Of a DNA stretch of 64,000 nucleotides, positions 24,004 to 30,240 are shown in pieces. Under the pieces are notes generated by a model. It was not told the DNA's origin, made no database searches, and worked only from the letters and a program-made list of their open reading frames with translations. The position numbers were made by a program, and so were the translations under genes. Source of the stretch: a virus. The stretch is taken from positions 1 to 64,000 of the IMG/VR virus record IMGVR_UViG_3300031537_000001, one strand, 5' to 3'. Each line of letters starts with the position of its first letter. Within the stretch, counting starts at the first letter, position 1.

Positions 24004-24207
24004 ATGATTAAAAATAAAGATTTAGCAATAGAAAAACTTCCGTCAAGAATAAGATATTATTTATTAGATTGGAAAGATTCACATATGGATGAATATGTTT
24101 ATAAATATGGTGAAATAAGTTTATGTAATTTAACATTAAAGCAATTAAAAGGTTTATATACTTATGTATGTATAAAAGATGCTGAATTATTAATAGGGAT
24201 AAAATAA
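24004..24207 (+). CDS. Unknown small protein (67 aa)
   Basis: A 67-residue protein, MIKNKDLAIEKLPSRIRYYL..., with good codon pattern. Its stop codon overlaps the first base pairs of the large four-way-junction RNA that follows, so translation and RNA folding may interfere. Confidence 0.6.
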   Translation: MIKNKDLAIEKLPSRIRYYLLDWKDSHMDEYVYKYGEISLCNLTLKQLKGLYTYVCIKDAELLIGIK

Positions 24208-24439
24208 AGATTTGGTAACTAAATAATTAAAGATGACATTCATAATTATTTAGTCAATATTGTTGTTTAATATGTAAAATAAAAAGTATGCTTACAACCC
24301 TTATTTGGTAATGTTGAAATAGTATATAGATTATTAAACAACTTTATTGTGTTTTGATTAATACGAAAGTATAATAGCAGGATGAAGTGATAGTACGTAA
24401 TGTTCAAATCTATCATTAATCAAAACTTATCAAATCTTT
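24206..24439 (+). ncRNA. Four-way-junction RNA, about 235 nt
   Basis: The base helix is AAAGATTTGGTAA/TTATCAAATCTTT (24,206/24,427; 13 bp, one G-U). Three arms follow without gaps: CTAAATAATTA/TAATTATTTAG (24,219/24,243), GTTGTTTAATA/TATTAAACAAC (24,262/24,332; inner CAAC/GTTG hairpin at 24,296), and GTTTTGATTAAT/ATTAATCAAAAC (24,351/24,415; inner ATAC-GAAA-GTAT tetraloop hairpin and GATAG/CTATC). All three arm helices are perfect over 11-12 bp. No reading frame of note crosses it. Function unknown. Confidence 0.75.
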
Positions 24440-24448
24440 TTAAAATAT

Positions 24449-24639
24449 AAAATCTTTCTGCTTATGAAGCATTTAATATGCAGCCAATTAAGTTTGTGAA
24501 CCGTTAGTCGTAGATTTGGCAAATCAGTTTGTGGATTAAGATAGATTTACTATGTAATGCATAGTCCAATTGTAGTAGCTAAAATGCGAATAGGCGGTTA
24601 AGTAACTATTACCTTGCCAGGTACAGAAGGATTTTTTTT
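24449..24639 (+). ncRNA. Six-helix RNA ending in a U-run, about 190 nt
   Basis: The base helix AAAATCTTTCTG/CAGAAGGATTTT (24,449/24,624; 12 bp, one G-U) is followed by eight T residues, so it doubles as a terminator. Inside are GCAT/ATGC (24,469), AACCG/CGGTT (24,499/24,595), GATTT/AAATC (24,513), ACTATG/CATAGT (24,549) and TACCT/AGGTA (24,610). It starts 9 bases after the four-way-junction RNA. Confidence 0.7.
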
Positions 24640-24666
24640 ATTAATATTCAACTAAATTTAAATATT

Positions 24667-24759
24667 ATGATTTTAGATGTTTTTAATAGGATGAAAAGAG
24701 CTGGTGCTATTGCATTAGTAATTGTTGGAGCAGTTGTGTTAGCAATTGTTTTACTTTAA
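24667..24759 (+). CDS. Tiny membrane protein (30 aa)
   Basis: A 30-codon frame MILDVFNRMKRAGAIALVIV..., a short basic head and one hydrophobic helix of about 18 residues. A terminator follows directly, which supports an independent gene. Confidence 0.5.
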   Translation: MILDVFNRMKRAGAIALVIVGAVVLAIVLL

Positions 24760-24767
24760 TAGTATAA

Positions 24768-24806
24768 CAAAACTACTTAATTAAATTTTTAAGTAGTTTT
24801 GTTTTT
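24768..24806 (+). terminator. Rho-independent terminator
   Basis: CAAAACTACTTAA pairs with TTAAGTAGTTTTG (13 bp) followed by TTTTT. Confidence 0.85.
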
Positions 24807-24818
24807 AATTTTGTTTAT

Positions 24819-24968
24819 ATGAAGGACGGATTATATAAGGTTACAACCAAATATTTATGTGCTGGATTTGTAATTAAAAATAATAAAATAGTAAAATGTG
24901 CTCCAATACTTAGAAACAAAATAAAGTATTGGGTTACAATTGCTAGATTTATATGTGAAACTAACTAA
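24819..24968 (+). CDS. Conserved small phage protein (49 aa)
   Basis: A 49-residue protein MKDGLYKVTTKYLCAGFVIK...ILRNKIKYW. The pattern LYxVxTxYLCAGFVIxxxxIxxCAPIL is one I recognise from small proteins of phages of widely different hosts; function unknown. Confidence 0.7.
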   Translation: MKDGLYKVTTKYLCAGFVIKNNKIVKCAPILRNKIKYWVTIARFICETN

Positions 24969-24978
24969 AATAAAATAT

Positions 24979-25227
24979 ATGGAAACAATTGAAGAAATTG
25001 CAAGAAAACATGCTAATTTAAAAAAAGGATTTGATATAGCAGAAGAAGAATACTATAATTCAACAGGAATGAATGCTTATTATTCTTTTATAGAAGGAGC
25101 TAAGTGGAAAGAAGAGCAAGATTCTGAAGAATTTGAATGTATACGGTCTTTTATAAGAAGCGAACATTTAACTGCTAAATTAGAATTATATTCTAAAGAT
25201 TGGTTTAATAAAAATAAAAAGGAATGA
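24979..25227 (+). CDS. Unknown protein (82 aa)
   Basis: An 82-residue protein beginning METIEEIARKHANLKKGFDI and containing YYSFIEGAKWKEEQ, a pattern of small phage proteins of the form 'SFIEGAKW'. Helical. The start at 24,979 follows a CTAACTAAAATAAA leader; a longer upstream frame lacks this support. Confidence 0.65.
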   Translation: METIEEIARKHANLKKGFDIAEEEYYNSTGMNAYYSFIEGAKWKEEQDSEEFECIRSFIRSEHLTAKLELYSKDWFNKNKKE

Positions 25228-25379
25228 AAGAATCAACAGAAAGTATAAAGCCTAATGATATTGCACCGAAACTGGTGTTTTATTCATTGAGATGTCTCTT
25301 TAGTCTTATTAATAGAAAGAATAAAGACAAAAATCCGAAAGATTATCCTGGTAGCGGTTCTATTAAATTAGTAGATTAG
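25224..25379 (+). CDS. Unknown small protein (51 aa)
   Basis: A 51-codon frame MKESTESIKPNDIAPKLVFY..., overlapping the previous stop by 4 bases (ATGA) and 1 base before the next ATG. Coupling is the main support. Confidence 0.5.
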   Translation: MKESTESIKPNDIAPKLVFYSLRCLFSLINRKNKDKNPKDYPGSGSIKLVD

Positions 25380-25380
25380 T

Positions 25381-25494
25381 ATGAGGAATCTTAAACTGCG
25401 ATTATATGTAATTTGGAAAGAAATAGTGCTTTTCTTTAGACCAAAATTACGTAAAGAAATAAAAGAAATGGTTGATAAATTTAAAAAGGATTAA
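25381..25494 (+). CDS. Unknown small protein (37 aa)
   Basis: A 37-codon basic, amphipathic frame MRNLKLRLYVIWKEIVLFFR.... Packed 1 base after the previous stop and 1 base before the next start. Confidence 0.45.
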   Translation: MRNLKLRLYVIWKEIVLFFRPKLRKEIKEMVDKFKKD

Positions 25495-25495
25495 T

Positions 25496-25666
25496 ATGGC
25501 TAAGAAATTAAATACTAAAGAGTACTCGGAAGATTTATCTGATAGAATAAAAGCTCAGTTGAAAAAGGCAAATAAAGTTACAAATAAATTCAATAAACCT
25601 GTATCTAAACGTAGTCATTTTTTGTCTTTTGGATTTCATGACAGGATAAAAGATGAAAAAGAGTAA
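25496..25666 (+). CDS. Unknown small basic protein (56 aa)
   Basis: A 56-residue Lys-rich protein, MAKKLNTKEYSEDLSDRIKA.... The ATG lies 1 base after the previous stop. It is followed after 7 bases by a tRNA-like RNA. Confidence 0.5.
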   Translation: MAKKLNTKEYSEDLSDRIKAQLKKANKVTNKFNKPVSKRSHFLSFGFHDRIKDEKE

Positions 25667-25673
25667 CAAAATA

Positions 25674-25748
25674 CCCCTTCACTCTAAGGAAACACAGTAG
25701 TGGGGCTATGCAAGAAACATAGGATAGGTTCAATTCCTATTGAAGGGG
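25674..25748 (+). ncRNA. tRNA-like cloverleaf lacking a normal anticodon loop
   Basis: CCCCTTCA (25,674-81) pairs with TGAAGGGG (25,741-48). A perfect T-arm ATAGG-TTCAATT-CCTAT (25,724-40) joins it exactly as in tRNA. A middle arm CTATG-CAAGAAA-CATAG (25,706-22) has a 7-base loop but A instead of U33. The D-arm is reduced to CTA/TAG (or CACT/AGTG) with a GG in the loop, and the variable loop is about one base. Either a degenerate tRNA or a tRNA mimic; CCA is not encoded. Confidence 0.6.
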
Positions 25749-25776
25749 CTTTAATAAATTAACTAAATAACTAATT

Positions 25777-26052
25777 ATGCCATTAAGAATTAAATTTGTA
25801 AAGGATATCGAGAAAGATTATAAAGATGTTCATCATAGTATTGATATTGTAGCTTTAATTGAAGGTATCTTAACTACTTTAGATGATTCTGAATATATAG
25901 AATTGTTAAAAGGTATATTGAAACGAAAAGAATTAAGTTCTAATAAATTAATGCAATTAGTTGCATATTTTTGCAATGAATTACGAAATAGGAAATTAAA
26001 TCCTGCTCAAAAGAATGCATTAAAATCTTATTTTAAGGAGTTTGATTTGTAA
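25777..26052 (+). CDS. Unknown protein (91 aa)
   Basis: A 91-residue helical protein, MPLRIKFVKDIEKDYKDVHH..., with no recognised motif, between a tRNA-like RNA and a lipoprotein gene. Confidence 0.6.
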   Translation: MPLRIKFVKDIEKDYKDVHHSIDIVALIEGILTTLDDSEYIELLKGILKRKELSSNKLMQLVAYFCNELRNRKLNPAQKNALKSYFKEFDL

Positions 26053-26070
26053 TCAATTAAAATCAAATAT

Positions 26071-26400
26071 ATGAAACGCACAATTTTTATTCTAGTAGTT
26101 GCTTTTACAATAATGGCTTCTAGCTGTAAGGATAAAGTAACTATAAATCCGATTGTAGGAGGTTGGGAATATGTTGATGATCTTAATGATATAACATTTT
26201 TATTTACTGAAGAAGGACAGTTTACATATGCAAATACAGAATTAAATGTGTATGAAACCGGAACTTATGAAGTAATGGATGATCATGTAATAATTTATTT
26301 GGGTTACGCTACTTTAGATTATAAATTTAGAATAGAAAACAATAAATTATTTATTATTACTGAGTTCAGTAATGCATATGAATTCATAAGATTTTTATAA
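26071..26400 (+). CDS. Lipoprotein, lipocalin-like
   Basis: The 109-residue protein starts with a signal peptide ending in the lipobox MASSC (Cys19), followed by KDK, near the K-(D/E) pattern of Bacteroidota surface lipoproteins. The mature part, with GGWEYVDDLNDITFLFTEEGQFTY and later GTYEVMDDHVIIYLG, has the strand pattern of small lipocalin-like domains. Expressed early and exported, it could mask a receptor and block superinfection, as other phage lipoproteins do; that role is inference. Confidence 0.75.
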   Translation: MKRTIFILVVAFTIMASSCKDKVTINPIVGGWEYVDDLNDITFLFTEEGQFTYANTELNVYETGTYEVMDDHVIIYLGYATLDYKFRIENNKLFIITEFSNAYEFIRFL

Positions 26401-26423
26401 AAGGAGATTAGTTTCTCCTTTTT
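26399..26423 (+). terminator. Rho-independent terminator
   Basis: AAAAGGAGA pairs with TCTCCTTTT, followed by TT. It begins at the lipoprotein stop codon. A further hairpin ACTCG/CGAGT lies at 26,424-26,439. Confidence 0.8.
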
Positions 26424-26500
26424 ACTCGACTAAGCGAGTATAAATAGGTGTTAAGCTTAGTGCGTTGAAAAGGTCACATTAATAATTAATACATATAAAA

Positions 26501-26929
26501 ATGAAAATTTTAGGACGTAAACACAAAAGTGTGGATGAAGTCATTAAACAATTAGAAAAAAAAGGTTGTTTAATAACCACAGATCAGGCTATTACTAAAA
26601 GGGTTACTGATTATAAGTTACCTAGTGAAACCTTTATAAAAGACAAGTATGAAAAATATTTAAAAGGTGTAAATAGAAAAGAGCTTGAGAAAGATACCTA
26701 TTTATTGGGTATTGATGCAGCAAATGAAAAATATTTTTCGGAATTTAAAGAAAAGAATTCTGATTTATTTAGAGCTACTCCAGTTCAAAGAACAATTGTT
26801 ATTCAAGCTGAATATACAATTAATCTTGAATCAGCTACTAATATCGGTAACAAAAGTTGGGGTAAAATTGATTTTTTAGTAAATCATAACGGATTTATAG
26901 TTATTAATCAAAAATTTATGAGACAATGA
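26501..26929 (+). CDS. Unknown protein (142 aa)
   Basis: A 142-residue protein, MKILGRKHKSVDEVIKQLEK..., Lys-rich, with a central helical part and a beta-rich C-terminus. Not recognised. Overlaps the next gene in an ATGA arrangement. Confidence 0.6.
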   Translation: MKILGRKHKSVDEVIKQLEKKGCLITTDQAITKRVTDYKLPSETFIKDKYEKYLKGVNRKELEKDTYLLGIDAANEKYFSEFKEKNSDLFRATPVQRTIVIQAEYTINLESATNIGNKSWGKIDFLVNHNGFIVINQKFMRQ

Positions 26930-27129
26930 TCATACAAAGAAAACATCCGATGACTGGGAAATTGAATTCCTTGGATTTAAATGTTACTGAAGCTCAGTAT
27001 AGACATTATTGTAATGGAACTAAAGTTCAAGATGCTTTTCCTTATTTAAGTGCAGATGAATGCGAATTTTTAATATCTGGACTATTGCCAGGAGAATTTG
27101 ATGATTTATTTTATGAAGAGGAGATCTAA
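26926..27129 (+). CDS. Conserved small phage protein (67 aa)
   Basis: A 67-residue protein MIQRKHPMTGKLNSLDLNVT-like with SADECEFLISGLLPGEFDDLF at the C-terminus. The sequence form 'xHPxTGKxNxxxLxVTEAQ...LSxxxxEFLxxGxxPxEWDxLF' occurs in many phages, where it is an abundant small protein of unknown function. Confidence 0.7.
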   Translation: MIIQRKHPMTGKLNSLDLNVTEAQYRHYCNGTKVQDAFPYLSADECEFLISGLLPGEFDDLFYEEEI

Positions 27130-27147
27130 ATTCTTAAATCTAAAACT

Positions 27148-27333
27148 ATGGATATCACAACTATTATTTTATTATCAGGTATAGGATTACTTGGTATAAT
27201 CCTTTTTGTTGTTCTTTGGAAATTTCAAAGATCAGAAAAACGGTTAAAAAAGGCTCAAAGACAAGCGGCTCAAAAATTATTGGGTTCTGTTGAAACAGAA
27301 GCTAACTTTTATATGCGCGATAAGTCTAAATAG
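27148..27333 (+). CDS. Small membrane protein with helical tail (61 aa)
   Basis: Residues 5-25 form one membrane helix (TIILLSGIGLLGIILFVVLW), followed by a strongly basic helix (KFQRSEKRLKKAQRQAA). A single-pass inner-membrane protein with cytoplasmic basic tail; function unknown. Confidence 0.6.
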   Translation: MDITTIILLSGIGLLGIILFVVLWKFQRSEKRLKKAQRQAAQKLLGSVETEANFYMRDKSK

Positions 27334-27347
27334 CAATAAGAATTAAT

Positions 27348-27482
27348 CCAAACCATAACGGTGGGAAGGAACACTCAACGGTTAAAATCAAAAGGTAGAA
27401 ATAAGGCTATAGACAAAGGTTCTACTGGGTAATAATGAATTTGATCTTCTAAACACGGGAGATTCCGGATTCTATGGTTTGG
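27348..27482 (+). ncRNA. Closed-helix structured RNA next to tRNA-Gln
   Basis: CCAAACCATA (27,348-57) pairs perfectly with TATGGTTTGG (27,473-82), followed by six T residues. Inside are ATCAAA/TTTGAT (27,387/27,440) and GTAGAA/TTCTAC (27,395/27,420). The tRNA-Gln gene begins 11 bases later. The form is the same as that of the RNAs after the tmRNA. Confidence 0.65.
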
Positions 27483-27493
27483 TTTTTTGTTAT

Positions 27494-27566
27494 TGATCTC
27501 TGGTGTAATTGGCAACACATCTGATTTTGGTTCAGAAGAGTCTAGGTTTGAGACCTAGGAGATTAC
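27494..27566 (+). tRNA. tRNA-Gln (anticodon UUG)
   Basis: A 73-nt cloverleaf: acceptor TGATCTC/GAGATTA (one G-U), D-arm GTGT...ACAC with loop AATTGGCA, anticodon stem TCTGA/TCAGA with loop TTTTGGT (UUG), T-arm CTAGG-TTTGAGA-CCTAG. The T-loop begins TTTG instead of TTCG and the discriminator is C, both unusual. CCA is not encoded in the normal register. Confidence 0.85.
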
Positions 27567-27583
27567 CAAACAAGACAAAGGTC

Positions 27584-27608
27584 GGTGGTTCGAATCCATT
27601 ATTCCAAA
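27584..27608 (+). pseudogene. Orphan tRNA 3' fragment
   Basis: AGGTC-GGTGG-TTCGAAT-CCATT-ATTCCAA has the form of a variable loop, T-arm and acceptor 3' strand (GGTGG with CCATT uses two G-U pairs), 18 bases after tRNA-Gln. No TTGGAAT-like 5' acceptor strand is found upstream, so this is likely a remnant of a second tRNA. Confidence 0.5.
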
Positions 27609-27636
27609 CTAATAACAACTATTAAAATAGTATAAT

Positions 27637-27840
27637 ATGATAATAGCAAAATTCGTTCAAGAGATAATTGTAAAAGATATAGATACCAAAGGAGATGTAC
27701 AATTATCAGTTTATAAACATCCTAATGGAGGTATGTTTGCAATAGATAGCTCATATTTAGAACAAACTACGGATTGTGATGAATACCCGGTTATTCCAGA
27801 CCCATTTAGTGATGGAGATTGGATAATGTTAATTGAATAA
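27637..27840 (+). CDS. Conserved small phage protein (67 aa)
   Basis: A 67-residue acidic protein, MIIAKFVQEIIVKDIDTKGD...DPFSDGDWIML. The pattern 'VxDPDTxxxVxLxVYKHxxGGMFAIDSSYLEQ' is a recurrent small phage family of unknown function. Confidence 0.7.
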   Translation: MIIAKFVQEIIVKDIDTKGDVQLSVYKHPNGGMFAIDSSYLEQTTDCDEYPVIPDPFSDGDWIMLIE

Positions 27841-27872
27841 TAATTTATAAACAATAATTAAATTTAAATAGT

Positions 27873-28049
27873 ATGAATACAAAGAAGCAATTAAGATTAC
27901 AAGGTGCTCTTGAAAGATTAGAAGCACAACTTGATAGTGGAGTAAAAACTGTTAAAAAGACAGGTGAGAAACTTCCTTTAATCGATTCAGATATTAACAG
28001 AATTAATAAGGAAATTCAGAGTTTAAAGAAAAAACTTAATAAGATATAG
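27873..28049 (+). CDS. Coiled-coil small protein (58 aa)
   Basis: A 58-residue protein, MNTKKQLRLQGALERLEAQL..., with two heptad-rich helices separated by KKTGEKLPL. Positioned 2 bases before the next ATG. Function unknown. Confidence 0.55.
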   Translation: MNTKKQLRLQGALERLEAQLDSGVKTVKKTGEKLPLIDSDINRINKEIQSLKKKLNKI

Positions 28050-28051
28050 CT

Positions 28052-28486
28052 ATGAAAACAATAATGATTATATTTTTATTAATATTTTCTATATGTACTA
28101 AGGGACAGGTTAAGTTTGAAAGTGAATTTAATGTAGGTTGGACTGACTGGTCTAAATCTATCTATACTTCTTCTAAACAATTTAGAGTTCATTCTTCTGA
28201 TTCAACTATTTCTTTATTTACAGAAATTAATTTAAAGATTGGATGGAAAAGTTTTGAATTTAGAACAAGTGTAGTGAATTGGATGGATAATACGGATATA
28301 ATTAATTTATCTCCTGTATCTATTGAATATACTTTAGGGGTATATTACTCTTATAAATTTTTAAATATTGGTATAGAACATTCCTGTACACATCCTGTTA
28401 CTAATGGATGGACAGCGTCTTTTACTAATAGCTATAGGGCTAGTTATGAAAGAGTCTATATGGGTATTAAATTTGGAAATTATTAA
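28052..28486 (+). CDS. Exported beta-rich protein, outer-membrane barrel candidate
   Basis: The 144-residue protein begins with a signal peptide (MKTIMIIFLLIFSICTKGQ) followed by alternating aromatic/polar strands (LKIGWKSFEFRTSVVNW, YTLGVYYSYKFLNIGIEH, SYRASYERVYMGIKFGNY), ending in an aromatic residue. This pattern is usual for small outer-membrane barrels of Bacteroidota. An early-expressed phage barrel could remodel the surface or exclude other phages; that is inference. Confidence 0.65.
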   Translation: MKTIMIIFLLIFSICTKGQVKFESEFNVGWTDWSKSIYTSSKQFRVHSSDSTISLFTEINLKIGWKSFEFRTSVVNWMDNTDIINLSPVSIEYTLGVYYSYKFLNIGIEHSCTHPVTNGWTASFTNSYRASYERVYMGIKFGNY

Positions 28487-28509
28487 TTAAAAATGCTGGA
28501 GGTAAAACA

Positions 28510-29007
28510 ATGAAAGCTAATGAAGAAGAAGAACAGGTAACTGAGGTTCCTGTTAAAAAACAAAAAGTGTATCCATTTACACATGGAGCAATTTTAAAAT
28601 ATGGTGTATTAGTTTGTATAGCTAATATTAAAACCGGTGAAGTTTTAAGAATAAGACAGTCAATGGCTGATGAATTTGTACAGAAAAAAGATACAAACTG
28701 GGCTTATACTACAAAACAAATTTACAAACAATATATTAATTCTTTAAGACCTGGAAGTAATATTCCGGCTTCTAAATTTATAGCAGATTTTGAAAATACT
28801 AAAGGAGAAAAGAAAACTCAAATTATTAATGTTTGTATTGGGCATATTTCTCATAGGATAAATAAACGAAGAAGTTCTGATAATAAAAAAGGAAAATATT
28901 ATTTTCAGACTATTCCTGCTAATACTACTATTCAAGTAGATAAAGATGGAAATGAGACTGAAGTTTTCCATGAAGCCAGAGTTATTAAACATTTAAAAGC
29001 TAAATAA
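28510..29007 (+). CDS. Unknown protein before the AAA+ ATPase (165 aa)
   Basis: A 165-residue protein with acidic N-terminus (ANEEEEQVTEVP) and basic rest (HRINKRRSSDNKKGKYY). It is preceded by GGAGG (28,498-28,502), one of the few Shine-Dalgarno-like sequences in the window. 2 bases separate it from the ATPase gene, so the two likely work together. Confidence 0.6.
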   Translation: MKANEEEEQVTEVPVKKQKVYPFTHGAILKYGVLVCIANIKTGEVLRIRQSMADEFVQKKDTNWAYTTKQIYKQYINSLRPGSNIPASKFIADFENTKGEKKTQIINVCIGHISHRINKRRSSDNKKGKYYFQTIPANTTIQVDKDGNETEVFHEARVIKHLKAK

Positions 29008-29009
29008 TT

Positions 29010-29831
29010 ATGAAAAACTATAATGTAATTGGACAAGATCAGTTAATTTCTGAAGTAAAAAGGATATTTGATATTTTCAAAAGTTCAGATTGTGCAATTA
29101 GGCCCCATTTCATTTTAACAGGAGCTTCTGGTACAGGGAAATCTTTTACTATTAGGAATATGACTGTGAGCTATGATCTGAATTTTATTGAAATTAATGC
29201 TGCCCAATTGACAAAAGAAGGCACTTCAGGTAATAGTCTTGCAAAAGCTTTATCTGGACTACTTCAAATTAGCAATAAACCTACTATAGTATTTGTCGAT
29301 GAATTTGATAAATTATTCGTAGTAGGTAATGTTAATAGTGATATTGCGGATGAACATACTACAGCAGTTCAAAATGAATTTTTGAAAATTCTTGAATCTC
29401 CGTATACTTCTATATTTGGGGACTATGGTAAGTATATTAATGTACCAGTATCAAATACATTGTTTATATTTTCAGGAGCCTTTAATGGAGAGGAAGATTT
29501 AACTTTAGATAGGCTAAGAGAGTTGGGTATGAAAACTGAATTCTTAGGAAGAGTAGGTTTGATTTACAATACTAAGCCTTTAGCTTTAGAAGATTTATTT
29601 TCTATTTTGGAAAATTCAGAATTACTTACAAATTATTTGCAATTATTTGAAGATTCTGACCGTGAACAGGTGATTTATAGCATTAAAGCTTATCTACAGA
29701 AAACTTACGAATTCAATACTCTTGGAGCCAGATTGATTAATACATTAATCCATCAATATTTTATCAAAGGTGGTAAATTAACTAAAGAAGAGGTTAAATC
29801 AATATCTTTTCAGAAAAAATTAAAGTTGTAA
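29010..29831 (+). CDS. AAA+ ATPase
   Basis: The 273-residue protein has Walker A GASGTGKS (residues 38-45), Walker B TIVFVDEFDKL (about 93-103), a sensor-1-like strand NTLFIFSGAF, and an arginine-finger candidate in DRLRELGMKTEFLGRVG. It is a single AAA+ module of the Cdc48/clamp-loader/ClpX-like type. Its position before the replication block suggests a loader or remodelling role, for instance on the helicase or a protease partner. Confidence 0.8.
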   Translation: MKNYNVIGQDQLISEVKRIFDIFKSSDCAIRPHFILTGASGTGKSFTIRNMTVSYDLNFIEINAAQLTKEGTSGNSLAKALSGLLQISNKPTIVFVDEFDKLFVVGNVNSDIADEHTTAVQNEFLKILESPYTSIFGDYGKYINVPVSNTLFIFSGAFNGEEDLTLDRLRELGMKTEFLGRVGLIYNTKPLALEDLFSILENSELLTNYLQLFEDSDREQVIYSIKAYLQKTYEFNTLGARLINTLIHQYFIKGGKLTKEEVKSISFQKKLKL

Positions 29832-29833
29832 TC

Positions 29834-30103
29834 ATGGGAAAATTCAAAGAAAAATCAATTGATGAAATGAATAAACCCTTAAAAAAAGGTGAATTTATTG
29901 TTAAAGTTCAACAATCTTTAGCTACAAATGGTGAATCATCCCAGATGTTGATATACAATGAAGATAAATCTATACTGTTTGAAGATGATTTAGACGAATC
30001 TGTAAAGATTATTTTAAAAGGTTGTCATAAAGCTTACTTTAAAGCTCGATTAAACGAAGGTATGATTAAAATAGGGGAAGAAATTCCTAATCAATCCTGG
30101 TAA
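29834..30103 (+). CDS. Unknown small protein (89 aa)
   Basis: An 89-residue protein, MGKFKEKSIDEMNKPLKKGE..., 2 bases after the ATPase gene. No motif. A closed-helix RNA follows directly. Confidence 0.6.
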   Translation: MGKFKEKSIDEMNKPLKKGEFIVKVQQSLATNGESSQMLIYNEDKSILFEDDLDESVKIILKGCHKAYFKARLNEGMIKIGEEIPNQSW

Positions 30104-30108
30104 TTTTT

Positions 30109-30216
30109 AAAGCATCAAGACATTTTTATTAGTAATTATTATTGTTTATACGTCAAAACATGGTATGTTGCTAGAATACGGTTTTGTTTATATTAGATTC
30201 TATGTCTTGGTGCTTT
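30109..30216 (+). ncRNA. Closed-helix structured RNA with terminator-like end
   Basis: AAAGCATCAAGACAT (30,109-23) pairs with ATGTCTTGGTGCTTT (30,202-16), 15 bp with one G-U, then a T-rich tract. An inner CAAAAC/GTTTTG (30,154/30,181) helix is present. It fills the gap between two small genes. Confidence 0.6.
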
Positions 30217-30240
30217 TATTTTATTTTTAATATTATAGTT

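Noticed and set aside
23846-24007. Frame of 53 codons MGRDLRNNYLAF... with an ATGA overlap to the next gene
   Set aside because: It runs through two closed-helix RNA elements (23,814-23,877 and 23,904-23,956); the ATGA overlap can be chance. Kept as RNA.
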